This document shows positions 1 to 11,399 of a DNA stretch of 64,000 nt, piece by piece. Made by a program: the position numbers and the translations under genes. Under the pieces are notes generated by a model that was not told the DNA's origin, did no database searches, and was given only the letters and a program-made list of their open reading frames with translations. Each line of letters starts with the position of its first letter. Position 1 is the stretch's first letter. The DNA is from Centroberyx gerrardi. Lineage: Eukaryota > Chordata > Actinopteri > Beryciformes > Berycidae. The stretch is taken from NCBI RefSeq assembly GCF_048128805.1, contig NC_136003.1:23464840-23528839 (forward strand). Direction: 5' to 3'.

Positions 1-8
1 TTTTTTAG

Positions 9-107
9 GAGGGCATTCGTTCCTACTTCGGCACTCCCACTTGGCAGACGGTGGGAGTTTTCTTGGCTGGCGTTCTCACCACTGTTCTGGTCATTCGCAA
101 GATGTGA
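9..107 (+). CDS. BAX-like copy A, last coding exon only (gene continues off the left edge)
   Basis: A TTTTTTAG acceptor at 1-8 is followed by 33 codons ending in TGA. The exon reads E-G-I-R-S-Y-F-G-T-P-T-W-Q-T and then a hydrophobic segment ending I-R-K-M-stop. This is the carboxy end of BAX: helix 8, the invariant TPTWQT, then the tail anchor that inserts into the outer mitochondrial membrane. Of the seven copies it is closest to vertebrate BAX, and the only one keeping a basic pair (RK) after the anchor. The position of human BAX Ser184 is Val. Exons 1-5 must lie left of the window, so whether the gene is intact cannot be judged here. Confidence 0.85.
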   Translation, partial: EGIRSYFGTPTWQTVGVFLAGVLTTVLVIRKM

Positions 108-550
108 GGGGTTGAAGAGCAGAGAGGAGGACGATGGGAAGAATTGGAGATAGGAACGAGGAGAACATGAAGGAACATTATGAGGACAGAAGAGACAAGT
201 TATGGCAGAGTGAACAAGTTGGACTGGGAGAACTTGCATTTGGACGCAAAGAACCACTCTTAGTTTGCACCTCCCATTCCTGCCTAAGGATTGGGAATTA
301 GATTGAACGGTCGTACCCATGATCCCTGTGCCACTGAGGATGTGAGCAGTGCTTGATTACATGCACAACAGAGGGGGGTGGAGAGACACAGACAGACTCG
401 GCCAGGGCTCGCATTTTAATTTATTTTTTAGTTGGTACAAACGAACAAGTCACTGCATACTTAGTTGCTGTCTGAATTGTTGAAAGGTATAAGGACTGAT
501 AAATTTTTTTTTTTTTCTCAGCTTACCCATTAGTTGAGATGCACTTCACA
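108..550 (+). other. 3' flank (probable 3' UTR) of BAX-like copy A
   Basis: This stretch recurs after the last exon of the other copies, for example 9,608-9,860, 14,811-15,010, 22,059-22,250 and 26,976-27,250. It starts with a purine-rich run containing GAAGAGCAGA and GGAAGATGGGAAGA. No reading frame is conserved between copies, which fits 3' UTR. Confidence 0.5.
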
Positions 551-558
551 GTTTCTTC

Positions 559-911
559 TAGGGCTGGGCAATAATTCAATATTATCGTTTGTTGACTTCA
601 GTGGAATCATATCACGATGATATGGTGATTTTGGGATATTATGACACACAATTCTGCTGTCTAAATTGATAGCAAGCAAATTGTATTTAAAAACTCAACA
701 AAATTAGGTATGAAACATTTTAAAGAATATTATTTGAAAATGGCAGTTTTGTTTGACATCACGCCTAGCATTAGCATTCGGTTCAATGGGATGGACATTA
801 ATTTGATTCTTTAACTTGATGTTGCATACGTGAGCCATATCGTGATGTAAATTGATATAAAAAAATCTTTTATTATTGTGATATTGATTTCATCCATATC
901 GCCCAGCCCTA
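559..911. mobile_element. hAT-type MITE with 8-bp target duplication
   Basis: The ends are inverted repeats, TAGGGCTGGGCAATA on the left and the complement of TATCGCCCAGCCCTA on the right. They are flanked by GTTTCTTC (551-558) and GTTGCTTC (912-919), an 8-bp target duplication with one mismatch. Paralogous flanks at about 9,860 and 15,010 carry the same surrounding sequence without the insert, so it arrived after the array had duplicated. It has no transposase and is non-autonomous. Confidence 0.8.
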
Positions 912-919
912 GTTGCTTC

Positions 920-2290
920 TGTGCGTCATTTTCATTGCACTTTTCTTTTTGCTTGAGTCTGTTTTTTTTTCCAGGTTCTCATTCTCTCCATCCATCTCAT
1001 CATGGTATCTGTATGCTAGAGTATGCATTTTCGCATGTGTCTGTGAGTGTTCACTTGTGTAAATCTGTAATAATCTGCTGGCATTGGACGTGTTTGTTGA
1101 GGGTGGTCAGACTTTAAACACCCCATGATGTAGATAAATTACTTTTTGGAGTACCTGATCATCCATCAGGTAAACCAAGATGATGACATGTACATATGGA
1201 AAAAAACAGAATTCCTCCAATACATTTGTACTCCAACAACCCAAAATTTACTTGGAGTAAATCGGTGGATAACAATTTGATTGACACCCCTCAGAAAGCT
1301 TGAGGCACTGGGGAGTTGTTTCCAAAGCAATATGCATACAAAGTAATCAGCATGATTGAAAAAAGGCACATCAGAAAGCGCTGGACTACAATCTTGTTTC
1401 ATCACTGCAATTCAGTGAGTTGCTGCCGTTGGGCTTTCTACCAGCATGGTCACCCACTTAATGTGCGCTCCCACTGTTCAACTCACAGAGCTCCTGCCTC
1501 TATATATACTGTACAGAACCACACATCAACTGAGCTCTGAATTGCATTTCATGGGGTCTTTGAAAGACATGTTGCACTACAGACACAGAAAGCACTGTGC
1601 ATCGCTCACAGATGCTTACCTCACTCTAGGCATATGTTCAAAGTACTGTATTTTTAAGTGAGTTATTCAAACTACAATCTTACCTACACAGCAAAAAGCT
1701 TTTTATACATTTTTCTTGTTTGTCAGTGCCTTGGTGTTTTTTTGTTTTTTTTTTACTATGAAATCACTTTGATAATCTCTAATTTTCACCTTTTCTATCA
1801 CATTTGTAAGGCTAAAATTTGTTTCCAGTCTCCCTGAAAATCTTTTTGCAGTGACATTGTATGTTGTAATATGGAAATAAAACATTTTTAAGACTTCCTA
1901 ACTTCCTAACAAATCTGCATCATCACAGTGAAGGAATGAGAATTATATTTAGATAAACATGAAAAACAGGTGATTATTTCTTGTATTGTTCAGAGATATG
2001 AACATGATATTGATTTGGGGATTTTGCACACAGTCTACACAGCTTTGAAGTAATTTTCGTCAGATTATGCTATTCTAAATGGTAAATTCAATTTGACTTC
2101 ATATAATGGATTTGGGAGAAAAAGTAATCGGACTACAGTACTACAGAGGAATTATCGTACTGATTACAGGGAATTATGTTTAGTGTCATCCTGTGGATTG
2201 TGAGTTAACTAATGAATAGAATGATTTTAACAATAATGTATCATAACACTGCAATGTAGTTTATGTCGTTTAATGACTTAGTTACAAGCA
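920..2290. repeat. 3' duplicon block of the BAX-like array (copy after A)
   Basis: Near-identical runs recur at 9,880-11,390 (after B) and in more diverged form at 15,030-16,640 (C), 24,060-24,690 (E), 27,280-27,840 (F) and 31,060-31,800 (G). Nothing in it looks coding. An AATAAA at 1,876-1,881 lies in a block conserved between copies and may be the polyadenylation signal. Confidence 0.7.
1876..1881 (+). promoter_or_regulatory. candidate polyadenylation hexamer of copy A
   Basis: AATAAA occurs in the conserved context GTAATATGGAAATAAAA. The equivalent sites are intact at 10,895-10,900 (B), 27,475-27,480 (F) and 31,311-31,316 (G). They are mutated after C (GAAATTAT near 16,197) and E (GAAATCAA near 24,245). 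Confidence 0.4.
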
Positions 2291-2299
2291 AGAGGTGTA

Positions 2300-3420
2300 G
2301 ATCTTTGTTACTGGCTGACTGGGGTCCAGAATGTCAGCGTGGATCACATCTGGCTCCGTCTCTTTGCAGTGATGTAGCCTGCTGCCTACGCAAATGACCA
2401 GTAGCTGAGCGTCAAAGCTGAAGCTGCAGGTTTTCACACGACCAGGCACTGAATTTCTACTGCGAAGCTTTCTTCTTCTCGATGTTATGCTCTGCAGACC
2501 TATACTCCTTTACTGAGGGACCTTCTCCATTGCCCCGTGAAGGTACCTCACCATGGCATCCGGCCGCTATAATGCTGATAGACCTGGGGATCTGGTGGTG
2601 GCGAGTCTGTTGATGCGTGGCCAGGAAACATACTGTAAACGTGTGTGGAAAGGGTGGTCTGTGTGCCCAGCGACTCTCCCGTGCACCAGCAGAGTCTTGC
2701 CCCTGGTTACATCATCTGCAGGACTCAATGTAGTGCCAAGCATAGGGCATCTGTCAGTTCTTGTATTTCTGTGATCCCGTTTCTCACGACTAACTTAAAC
2801 TGACAGGACTGAATCGAGGTAAGTACACGCTTATAGAGTCCGACCACAGGTGGAACTTTGTGATCTTCAGGGTGAGCTCTTTGCTGAAGAGGCTTGAAAG
2901 CTGTGCTCCTATCAGTGCAGCACATAGCTCAAGCCATGGCATTGATAGCTGTTGGTTCGGTGCCACCCTAGATCTGGCCGTTAGGAATGCCACCTCCAGT
3001 TTCCCCTGAGGAACTTCCATGGTCAGGTACCTAACACAGTCGTGAGCCCGCTCTGAAGCGTCACAAAATATGTGACCTTCCTGAGTGCAGTTGGGTTGAT
3101 CCAGGTCAAAACTTACATAGCAACAGGGCAAACTGATCTGGTTAAGATGTAGTATTTCACTCTCCCAGGCCTGCCAGGCTTCAAGAATGTGTCCTGATGA
3201 AACTGGGTCATCCCAACTCCTCAGCTTTGACCACAAGTACTGGACAAAGACTTGGCTCTTATTGTAGAAGAGTAATAAACCCTAGCGTGTCGTATTGGCT
3301 CACAAGCACTCTGTATATGCCTCTCATAATGGGTGGTGGTGTCTCCAGTGGACAAGCCTTGTAACAGAGGGTGTTGGATTGGCACATCCAGCGCAGCCCT
3401 AAAGTGGGTTCTGAGGGTCA
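2300..3420 (-). mobile_element. BEL/Pao LTR-retrotransposon relic (end of RT and RNase H region)
   Basis: The minus strand carries a broken pol segment. From 3,236 down to 2,790 the frame contains W-D-D-P, F-C-D-A-S-E, A-R-S-R-V-A-P, L-E-L-C-A-A-L-x-G-A-Q-L and L-W-S-D-S, the usual signature of the RT to RNase H stretch in BEL/Pao elements. A shifted frame continues with E-I-Q-E-L-T-D and A-D-D-V-T-R-G-K. Stops and frameshifts interrupt it and no LTRs were seen, so it is a dead fragment. Its 3' half is duplicated at 11,400-11,955. Confidence 0.75.
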
Positions 3421-3636
3421 GTGGTACTTGAGCAGGAGCTCACTGCTGTCAGAGTGAATCTCTCTGGTGAGGTGTCTTATCACTCCTCGGTCGTTACTCG
3501 CCCACTGCCTCAACTCAAAGTCTCCATCCACGAGCAGTTTTCTCAGCCTGTCGGCCAAACTCCAGGCTGCCTCAGGCGAAGCAAAAAAATAAATGAATGC
3601 TCTACTGACATCAATAGTTCAGTAATGATAAATAAA

Positions 3637-4369
3637 TATAGAGAGCCTAAGTCCCTCCCCTTCCGGTGGACCACCATGGGACCTTATTTCGGAAAAAATA
3701 TGTACGGTAGTCAACAGCGAGAGACAAATAATTGTTTGATCCCGTTTGAATTGTGCCATGAATTACACATATGATGTTTTGTCAATTTAAATGATAATTT
3801 TGCAAGTCAAGAAAGTCGCAGTTTGTGGTAAAACTGTTGAACTATAAGACTGTAAAAATACGTAATTAGAAAGACTACACACCCAAAAGTCGCGCAAGTG
3901 ACGTAACTTCCTCTCTCCACAAGCTACCCAGAGCCGCTGAAGCTAAGTCCCTCTCAGATAGCAGGAGTATTATACACAACCTGGAAGGTAGACAGTAAGA
4001 ATGGATTTAAACTGGTTTAGGATAGTTTTAGTACAGTGGGGGCTAACGTTAACGCGATGCCTGTGTGTGTTTCCTATGTTTCGTTCCATGTTGGTGTTGG
4101 TGACGTATATTGTGCGAGACGAGAGATGTAGTTCACTGAGCGGTTTCACACAAAACTAAACGTTACTGTACTGTTTTACAACAAACTGCGACTTTCTTGA
4201 CTTGCAAAATTATCTTTTAAATTGACAAAACATCATATGTGTAAGTCATGGCACAATTCAAACGGGATCAAACAATTATTTGTCTCTCGCCGTTGACTAC
4301 CGTACATATTTTTTCCGAAATAAGGTCCCATGGGGGACAGCGGAAGGGGAGGGACTTAGGCTCTCTATA
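3637..4369. mobile_element. fold-back element with about 195-bp terminal inverted repeats
   Basis: The left arm (3,637-3,832) starts TATAGAGAGCCTAAGTCCC. The right arm (4,171-4,369) is its near-perfect reverse complement, so the transcript could form a long hairpin. The 340-bp centre has no coding signal. I found no clear target duplication outside the arms. The superfamily is unassigned. Confidence 0.75.
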
Positions 4370-4675
4370 CCTATAGTACATTTTGGGCGTGGGGTCCGGC
4401 AAGGATGCCCTATTTCCTGCTTTCTGTTTATTTTAGTCACTGAATTATTATCCATTAACATTCTCCAATATCCGCACTTAAAGGGCATTAGCCTATAGTA
4501 TCACTGAAAAAGAAATTAAAGTGTCTCAGCTGGCAGATGATGCAATACCTGTTAGAGACAAAGATCCAATTCCTCTTGAGCTCTTAAGTCTTAATGATAC
4601 TCATGATAATATCATTATAGTATTCAGGTCAGAGACAGTGTAAAATACCTAGGTGTATATGTTGTGAAAGACTTG
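4370..4675 (+). mobile_element. L1-type LINE ORF2 reverse-transcriptase fragment
   Basis: Reading + strand frames gives G-V-R-Q-G-C-P-I-S followed by L-F-I-L-V-T-E-L-L, the conserved RT region of L1 ORF2. Further on come L-A-D-D-like and V-K-Y-L-G-V-Y remnants in shifted frames. It is short, frameshifted and non-functional. It sits between the fold-back element and the TIR of the USP-like element. Confidence 0.7.
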
Positions 4676-4681
4676 CCAGAT

Positions 4682-6857
4682 AGACACTCCTGCAGACCTG
4701 TACTTTCACTACACACTAACATTTAGGTCCAAGCTGTTTAAAAAAAGTCATGGCAGGCTCTCAAAGTCAGCCACACTAACACTGTGACATTTGTAGAATA
4801 AAGTGTCTAAGACACACATTCGAAACACACACAATAGTCTCAAGTTTTTTTCACACTGTAAAATTTTTATTTACTGGTTTCAATGGCAGGTATGACTGAA
4901 AAAAAGAAATGTGACAAATTAGATATGAAATATATACATATATAATAAATAAAGCATAGTTGCAAGTGACAAAAAAATATGGATGTATGTAAACTCATTA
5001 CTCTTGGACAAACTACCTAAAAGAATCTTGTGTTTCTGCTCCTGGAGAACATTGTCAAGCAAAGCGGCAGAGGGAGCTGATGTGTTCAACCAGGACCAAG
5101 ACACATCTACACTTTTTTCCACTATGTAATCACAGAAGTAACTTTCGCCCTGACAACTCATACATGACACACTTTCACTTTTCACTCTGAGTGAAGGTGT
5201 TCAGGCTCACACCGAACAGAACAGCTTTGGAGTACAAACAAGTGAAAATACCACAACTGCTGCCAGCAGTTTGTTGGGGAAGGTGGGACAGTGATGATAA
5301 TGTTCAAAATGAAACACAATACCTACACCTCTGCCATTCAGTGCAAAGTACTGCAATGTTAGGAATCTTTGTAGTGAATGAAACACCTTTACTAGCTCCT
5401 TCTCATACTGCAACAGTGAATCCATAATTTCAACATCTAATACTATGCTGTTACCATACTCTCTTTTCTTGGTGAAATCTACAACTATGTTTCCCCACTG
5501 GGATTTTACAATAACTGGCAATATCACCAACTCAAAGTTCCACCAATTTTCTGGTGGTTCTGGAACTTCAGGTAGAACACTGACGTCATCACACCAAAGG
5601 CTCCTCAACTTTTGGCTCACAAAAGTAGGATAACAAATATGTGCAGCCTCGTCTTTAACATTTGAGAGCAAGAGGTTATTATACTCTTCAATTGCGCTGT
5701 CATTCAGCCATCCACCCTTCTATACATGATCAAAGTCCTCTTGAGTTAGGTTCTTTGTTAAGCTGCTCACTGGCTTTGGTATGGTTCTGGTTGTTTTTTC
5801 TGCTTTTTGCATCTGTCTGTACATCTGTGATTTTGTTCCTGTTCTTGAAAGCTGAGCAATTTTATACTCTGGGTTTTCTCATATGACACAAGAAAGAAGC
5901 TTGCTTTAGTCAGCAATTTCTTCATAAAGTGAAAGGAATAACTTATTGTTGCTTGTGATGGCTTTGTCTTGATGTGCCATATCTGATTATTATATGTGTA
6001 CAATGCCAAAAATGGGGACTTGTCAAAAACTGCAATGATATTGGATACAGCATAGTTGGTTTGGTTATACAAGCAGGGCAGAGTGAAACCTTCTGGGAAA
6101 TCTTCTCCCCTCTGCATCTGGAGAAGTAAGGGGTGTGGTGTGTGAATTACATTACAGGATAATAACTCGTCAGTGCTTTCCTGCTCACACTTTTTACATG
6201 GGCTTTTTTCTCTGTAGAACAGCTGTGTAATAGACTCCTTGATGCTGTTCTGCTGTATGTTGGTCTGCCTGATTTGCACGTGCTGTTGATATGACTGATA
6301 TGCGGCAATCATCTGTTTTCACAACAACGTGGTCAAAAAATAAATATGACCAAAAGTGCCCTTGTGAAGCCTCATAACCACTGTGACAAATGAGTGAGCA
6401 CAACCTGTACTTCTTTTTTCAGTTTTCACCTACAGGAATTTCAACTACTTCAGACGGAAATACAGAATCTCTTAGTACCAAGCAACCATCACCTACACAG
6501 GACACATGAAGGGTTAAAATATCAGGGCAAGTAATCCAAGATGTTTGTCTCACTGATGCTGAACCACATGCCATACATGTGTTTTTCACAGCTGTCAATA
6601 TGTTTGGTTTTAACAATTGTTTGAGCACCGCATGCATTCAACCAAGTTAACAGTGGTTCTATCAAATCAAGTGGATCATTATGCTGAGACATGGACAATG
6701 ATGGGACTTTCAGTGTTATTTCTGTACAGTGTCCACTTTATTCTACAAATGTCACAGTGTTAGCATGGCTGACTTTGAGGACCTGTCATGACTTTTCTAA
6801 AACAGCTTGGACCTAAATGTTAGTTTGTAGTGAAAGTACAAGTCTGTAGGAGTGTTT
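4682..6857. mobile_element. TIR-bounded element carrying a USP-like reading frame
   Basis: Arms of about 124 bp (4,682-4,805 and 6,734-6,857) are inverted copies of one another, containing the block CTACAAATGTCACAGTGTTA on one strand. Between them, about 1.9 kb of minus-strand sequence keeps long open segments. Pieces of the same element recur at 11,955-12,450 and 18,945-19,650. No recognisable transposase is inside, so mobility would have to be supplied in trans, or the arms are not true transposon ends. Confidence 0.55.
4919..6660 (-). pseudogene. ubiquitin-specific protease (peptidase C19)-like remnant
   Basis: The minus-strand segments, in order, are as follows. At 6,637-6,419 there is a C-M-A-C-G motif followed by C-P-D-I-L-T-L, like the zinc-ribbon part of USP catalytic domains. 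At 6,403-6,194 there is C-H-S-G-Y-E-A-S-Q-G-H-F-W-S-Y and K-T-D-D-C, matching the catalytic His box (GHYWSY) and the Asp. Three more open segments follow (6,312-5,767, 5,671-5,207 and 5,185-4,919) that I do not recognise. The Cys box expected at the amino end is absent and the frame shifts between segments, so it is either a broken gene or one with unseen introns. Assignment to C19 rests on short motifs. Confidence 0.5.
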
Positions 6858-7087
6858 TGCCATATAACTTGTGCACTTACAAATAAAGGTAAACTGTACA
6901 GTGTACAATTTAGTCAGAAAATGTCAGGAAGTGGAATATATGCAGCGTTTATAGTTAAAAATGGCACATATTATGGCATTTTTTAAATTATTATTTTGAC
7001 ATCAAACATTAATATGGGTGCTCACGTATTGAATTTGAAGATTAAATACAAAGTAATTAGTTTACAACAGTATTTATATGTTTGAAA

Positions 7088-7172
7088 TCTCGCGCTTTTA
7101 TTTTGAAGGCTAAACGGCCAAACCGGAAGTCATATTTTCTGTTAATTCGAACCAGCGGAACGCATCTTAAAG
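7088..7172 (+). promoter_or_regulatory. promoter-proximal region of BAX-like copy B
   Basis: A TCTCGCGC core (7,088-7,095) and a consensus ETS site ACCGGAAGT (7,132-7,140) lie 33-85 bp before the start codon. There is no TATA box, as in many housekeeping vertebrate promoters. The same block precedes copies C and E, but there a repeat has inserted directly after the ETS site. Confidence 0.5.
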
Positions 7173-9607
7173 ATGGCATCGCCAACGGGAGGAGGTGAGT
7201 CTGGTGTCAGCAATAGCAATATTATAAAATTGACCTGATTGTGACATTGACATCAATTTTTGGTTATTGTTTGCTTGGCTTGTTAATATTAACTTTAGAT
7301 CAACTGACGTTAGCTATAGCTACACATTAGCATTTGCCACCGCTATCTACGCCGTTCAAAGTCCAAAACATAAATGAAGTTGGTATGAAGCGGTATTTCC
7401 TGGTACTTTTGTGGCCGCAGATAGCGGTGGCTGCTGCAGGAGTGGAGATCAATAAGCGTCAGACAGACAGAAACCGATCTCGAGTCAGCAGAGCTAACGT
7501 TAGCGTTTCACCCACGCAACTTAAATGGATGGAAATTACACTTCTTCGTGTCTCATGGTTTCCTTTGGTACACCTCCTCCGTAGCATGTTTGATAATGTT
7601 GTCATAATTATCATTATTTCATGTGTGGACAGAACATGAGACTCAGAAAGTTAGAATGTTCCTCACAACTGACACTCGTCCAAACATGCCGTTGCCATGG
7701 TAACGCATCATCTTTTTGAGTCTCATACACTAAAACAACACCGACCTCCCTGACAACATTATCAATCATCCTATGGCCGCCATTGTATGTGTGCCAGCCA
7801 AATGACCATTCAAGAGTGTACATTTGAATAGGAATGACTGGTCTATCAATTCTAATTATATGGTTTTACCTTGAAGAGGTCGGCATCAGTCAGTTTCCCC
7901 AACTTTGTAGCTGACTATTGTTTTCTAACCACAACATTATCTAACTTAAGCTAATTAATACAGAGTGAATATTCTGCTGACTTTGTGTACTTTAATCGCT
8001 GTTACCAGGTGGTTTGTGAACATCTGTGTCAGCCGTCAAGATTAGAATGATGTGAACACTGACATCTTAACCTTTGTCTTTCAGGGAATGGCGAAGATCA
8101 GATACTGGAAGTGGGAGCTGCTTTGCTAAAGGAGTAAGTATTTATACAGTCGCCCGCCCCTTATTGCCTGTGCAAAGATACAGTAATTATTAGTTACTAT
8201 ATATCTATGTCTGTCTCCACCTGTGTACAGTTTCATCTTTGAGCGGGTTCGTCGGCATGGGGACAGCAATGCTGTAGCGACCCGGGCACAGCTGGGTGGA
8301 GGAGAGCTGTGTGACCCAAACCACAAGAAGCTTGCCAAGTGCCTGGAGGATATTGCAAATGAGCTGGATGGAAATGAAGAGCTCCAAAGGTATCTGACTG
8401 TGTTGGATTTTCATCAACTTTCAGGCCGAAAGAATTATGAATTCCAATGTTGTACCAGTCGTTCTGTGCAATTATTCTGTTGCTAATTGGGAATTGAATT
8501 GATCTACCTTTCCTATGTTTTCCCCAGGATGATAAACAATTCTGCACTCAATCCAAAAAAGGAAAGTTTCATACAACTTGCCATTGAGAACTGGATCAGG
8601 GAGCAAGGTGGCTGGGTAAGAAACCAACTGAAAGACAGGCTACAGTTCAAACACATAATCTATTAGCAGTTACGGGCCGTGTCCACCAAGCGACCTCTTG
8701 AGCGCTTGAAGCGCTGGTGCTAAGCGCTTTGGCAGCGCCAGGTGAGCGCTGGAGCGGGGAGCTGAGAAGACGTCTCCGGGTGTTGTTGCTATGATAAACG
8801 TTAGCCTAGCTAACACTAGCTACAAAACGGCAGGATGCTGGCTCTTGGTCCCGCCCCTGGTTGGTAGAACTCTGAAGTGACATTGATGAGTGGTGTGCTT
8901 CAGACAAAGTTGAAATAGTTTCAACTTGAGAACAGGTCCAGCTCTCACGGTGCTGAGTGTTAAAGAGAGGTGAGGTACCTGTTTTGGGTCGTAAGTAGGG
9001 CTGAACAATTAATCGAAATTTTATCGAAATCACAATATGGCCTACTGCAATTTTCAAATCGCAGGAGGCGCAATATTTGTTAAAGGTGAAATGTGTATCA
9101 AAATATCATTTTAAATTAAATATTGTCGTGCTGCAGAGATGTCCTGGCCTACACATCATATTCTACAGACTTAAGAAAACATCTTTGTTTGGTACAGATC
9201 CCCGCAAAAACCAAACCATAATCATTTTAATACGTTTTTCAATGAAAATGAAAATAATGATGTAAAAATTATCATTCCCTCTAATATCGCAAATCATATC
9301 GCAATTGCAATATCAGTCAAAATAATCACAATTAGATATTTTTTCAAAATCGTTCACCCCTAGTCGTAAGCGCTGAAAGCGCAACTTTTCCATAGGAAAT
9401 CATGTAGAAACAGCACCAGCGCTCTTTGGTGGACACGGGGCCTTAAGATTTCACTCTCGGCTGTGATGACACTTGTTAACATCTGTGTCTGACGTTCATG
9501 ATTTTTAGGAGAGAATTTGTTCTCACTTCAACACTTCCACTTGGCAGACATTGGGAGTTTTCTTAGCTGGTGTTCTCACCACTTTCCTGGTCACTGAGGA
9601 GGATTGA
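7173..9607 (+). CDS. BAX-like copy B, BH1-less variant (138 residues)
   Basis: Exons: 7,173-7,194; 8,085-8,133; 8,231-8,389; 8,528-8,615; 9,509-9,607. All have GT-AG borders and matching phases, giving 138 residues against 192 for human BAX. Residues 9-33 form the alpha-1 region. The BH3 segment is L-A-K-C-L-E-D-I-A-N-E-L-D, where BAX has G-D in place of A-N. The fourth exon fuses the start of ancestral exon 4 to the end of exon 5, removing intron 4 and the whole BH1 helix while staying in frame. The BH2 motif N-W-I-R-E-Q-G-G-W and the TWQT anchor remain; the tail ends E-E-D. BAX proteins permeabilise the outer mitochondrial membrane, and a form without BH1 is unlikely to make a pore in the usual way. 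The last intron holds two nested MITEs. Expression is unknown. Confidence 0.78.
8673..9442. mobile_element. Harbinger-like non-autonomous DNA transposon in copy B intron
   Basis: The ends CGGGCCGTGTCCACC and (reverse complement) GGCCCCGTGTCCACC are flanked by a 3-bp TTA duplication (8,670-8,672 and 9,443-9,445), typical of PIF/Harbinger. The sub-terminal sequence is full of AGCGCT motifs. Copies C (near 14,645) and E (near 21,895) hold the empty site in otherwise matching intron sequence. Confidence 0.75.
8996..9362. mobile_element. hAT-type MITE nested inside the Harbinger-like element
   Basis: The termini TAGGGCTGAAC and (complement) TAGGGGTGAAC are flanked by a perfect 8-bp duplication GTCGTAAG (8,988-8,995 and 9,363-9,370). 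The interior is rich in AATCGCAATT-like palindromes. An eroded relative lies at 55,219-55,598. Confidence 0.85.
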
Positions 9608-11399
9608 AGAGCAGACAGGAGGAAGATGGGAAGAGCTGCGAGGGAGGGAAATGGGGATAGGAACGAGGACAACATGAAGGAACATTCTGAGGACAGAAGA
9701 GACAAGTTATGGCAGAGTTGGACTGGAAGAACCACTGTTCGTTTGCACCTCCCATTCATGTCAAACAAGTCACTGAATACTTTTTTGCCGCCAGAATTGT
9801 TGAAGGGTATATGGACTGATAAATATATTTTTTTCTCTCAACTTACCCCTGAGTTGAGATGCACTAGAGTTTCTTCTGTGAATTATTTTCATTGCACTTT
9901 TCTTTTTGCTTGATTCTCTGCTTTTTCCAGGTTCTCATTCTCTCCATTTGTCTCATCATGGTTTCTGTATGCTAGAGTATGCTTTTTATGTGTCTGAGTG
10001 TTCACTTGTGTAAATCTGTAATGATCTGCTGGCATTGGAAGTGTTTGTTGAGGGTGGTCAGACTTTAAAGACCCCATGAAGTAGAAAAATGACTTTTTGG
10101 AGTACTCAACCATCAGGTAAAGCAACAAGATGAGATATATTTGTGCTCAAACAACCTGAAATAATCTTTCCACCTTCCAGTACTCTGCTCAACCTGCTGT
10201 AGTTGTATATCAGTTTGATTGACACCCCTCAGAAATCTTTAGGTACCACACTACAGACTTGTTTCCAAAGCAATGTGCATACAAAGTAATCACCATGATT
10301 AAAAAGAGGCGCATTAGAAAGATATAGTAAATGTGGTGATAGAATGCACATGACTACAATCTTGTTTCATCACTGCTTGTTTATGGGGTTTTTTGTTCAT
10401 TTTATTTTTTCCCATATCACACACCATTTAATGAGTTGCTGCCACTGGGCTTTTTACCTGCATGGTAACCAACTTAATGTTCAACTCCCAGAGGTCTATA
10501 TACTGTATATATGTATATATAATTTTTTTGAATCAGAGCCACACATCAACTGAGCTCTGAATTGCATTTCATGTGGTCTTTGAAAGACATGTTGCACTAC
10601 AGAAACAGAAAGCACTGTGCATCGCTCACAGATGCTTACCTCACTCTAGGCATATGTTCAAAGTACTGTATTTTTAAGTGAGTTATTCAAACTACAATCT
10701 TACCTACACAGCAAAAAGCTGTTTATACATTTTTTTTGTTTGTCAGTGCCTTGGTGTTTTTTTGTTTTTTTTTACTATGAAATCACTTTGATAATCTCTA
10801 ATTTTCACCTTTTCTATCACATTTGTAAGGCTAAAATTTGTTTCCAGTCTCCCTGAAAATCTTTTTGCAGTGACATTGTATGTTGTAATATGGAAATAAA
10901 ACATTTTTAAGACTTCCTAACTTCCTAACAAATCTGCATCATCACAGTGAAGGAATGAGAATTATATTTAACAGTCTTACAGTAATCTCATTACAAAAAA
11001 AATTATCACTTAACTGAAAAACATAAGATAAACATGAAAAACAGGTGATTATTTCTTGTATTATTCAGAGACATGAGCATGATATTGATTTGGGGATTTT
11101 GCACACAGTCTACACAGTTTTAAAGTAATTTTCGTCAGATTATGCTATTCTAAATGGTAAATTCAATTTGACTTCATATACTGTAATGGATTTGGGAGAA
11201 AAAGTAATCGGACTACAGTACTACAGAGGAATTATCAAACTGATTACAGGGAATCATGTTCAGCGTCATCCTGTGGATTGTGAGTTAACTAATGAATGAT
11301 TTTAACAATAATGTATCATAACACTCTGCAATGTAGTTTATGTCGTTTAATGACTTAAGTTACAAGCAAGAGGTGTAGATCTTTGTTACTGGCTGACTG
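9608..11399. repeat. 3' flank and duplicon of copy B
   Basis: This block corresponds to 108-2,290 without the hAT MITE. It has no gene. A candidate AATAAA is at 10,895-10,900 in the conserved context. Confidence 0.65.

Noticed and set aside
2790-3236. 148-codon minus-strand frame considered as a host gene
   Set aside because: Its motifs are those of BEL/Pao retrotransposon pol and the neighbouring frames are broken.
7334-7639. 101-codon frame repeated in intron 1 of B and C
   Set aside because: It is intronic, truncated in E by a local change, and has no family motif. Its repetition comes from the gene duplication.
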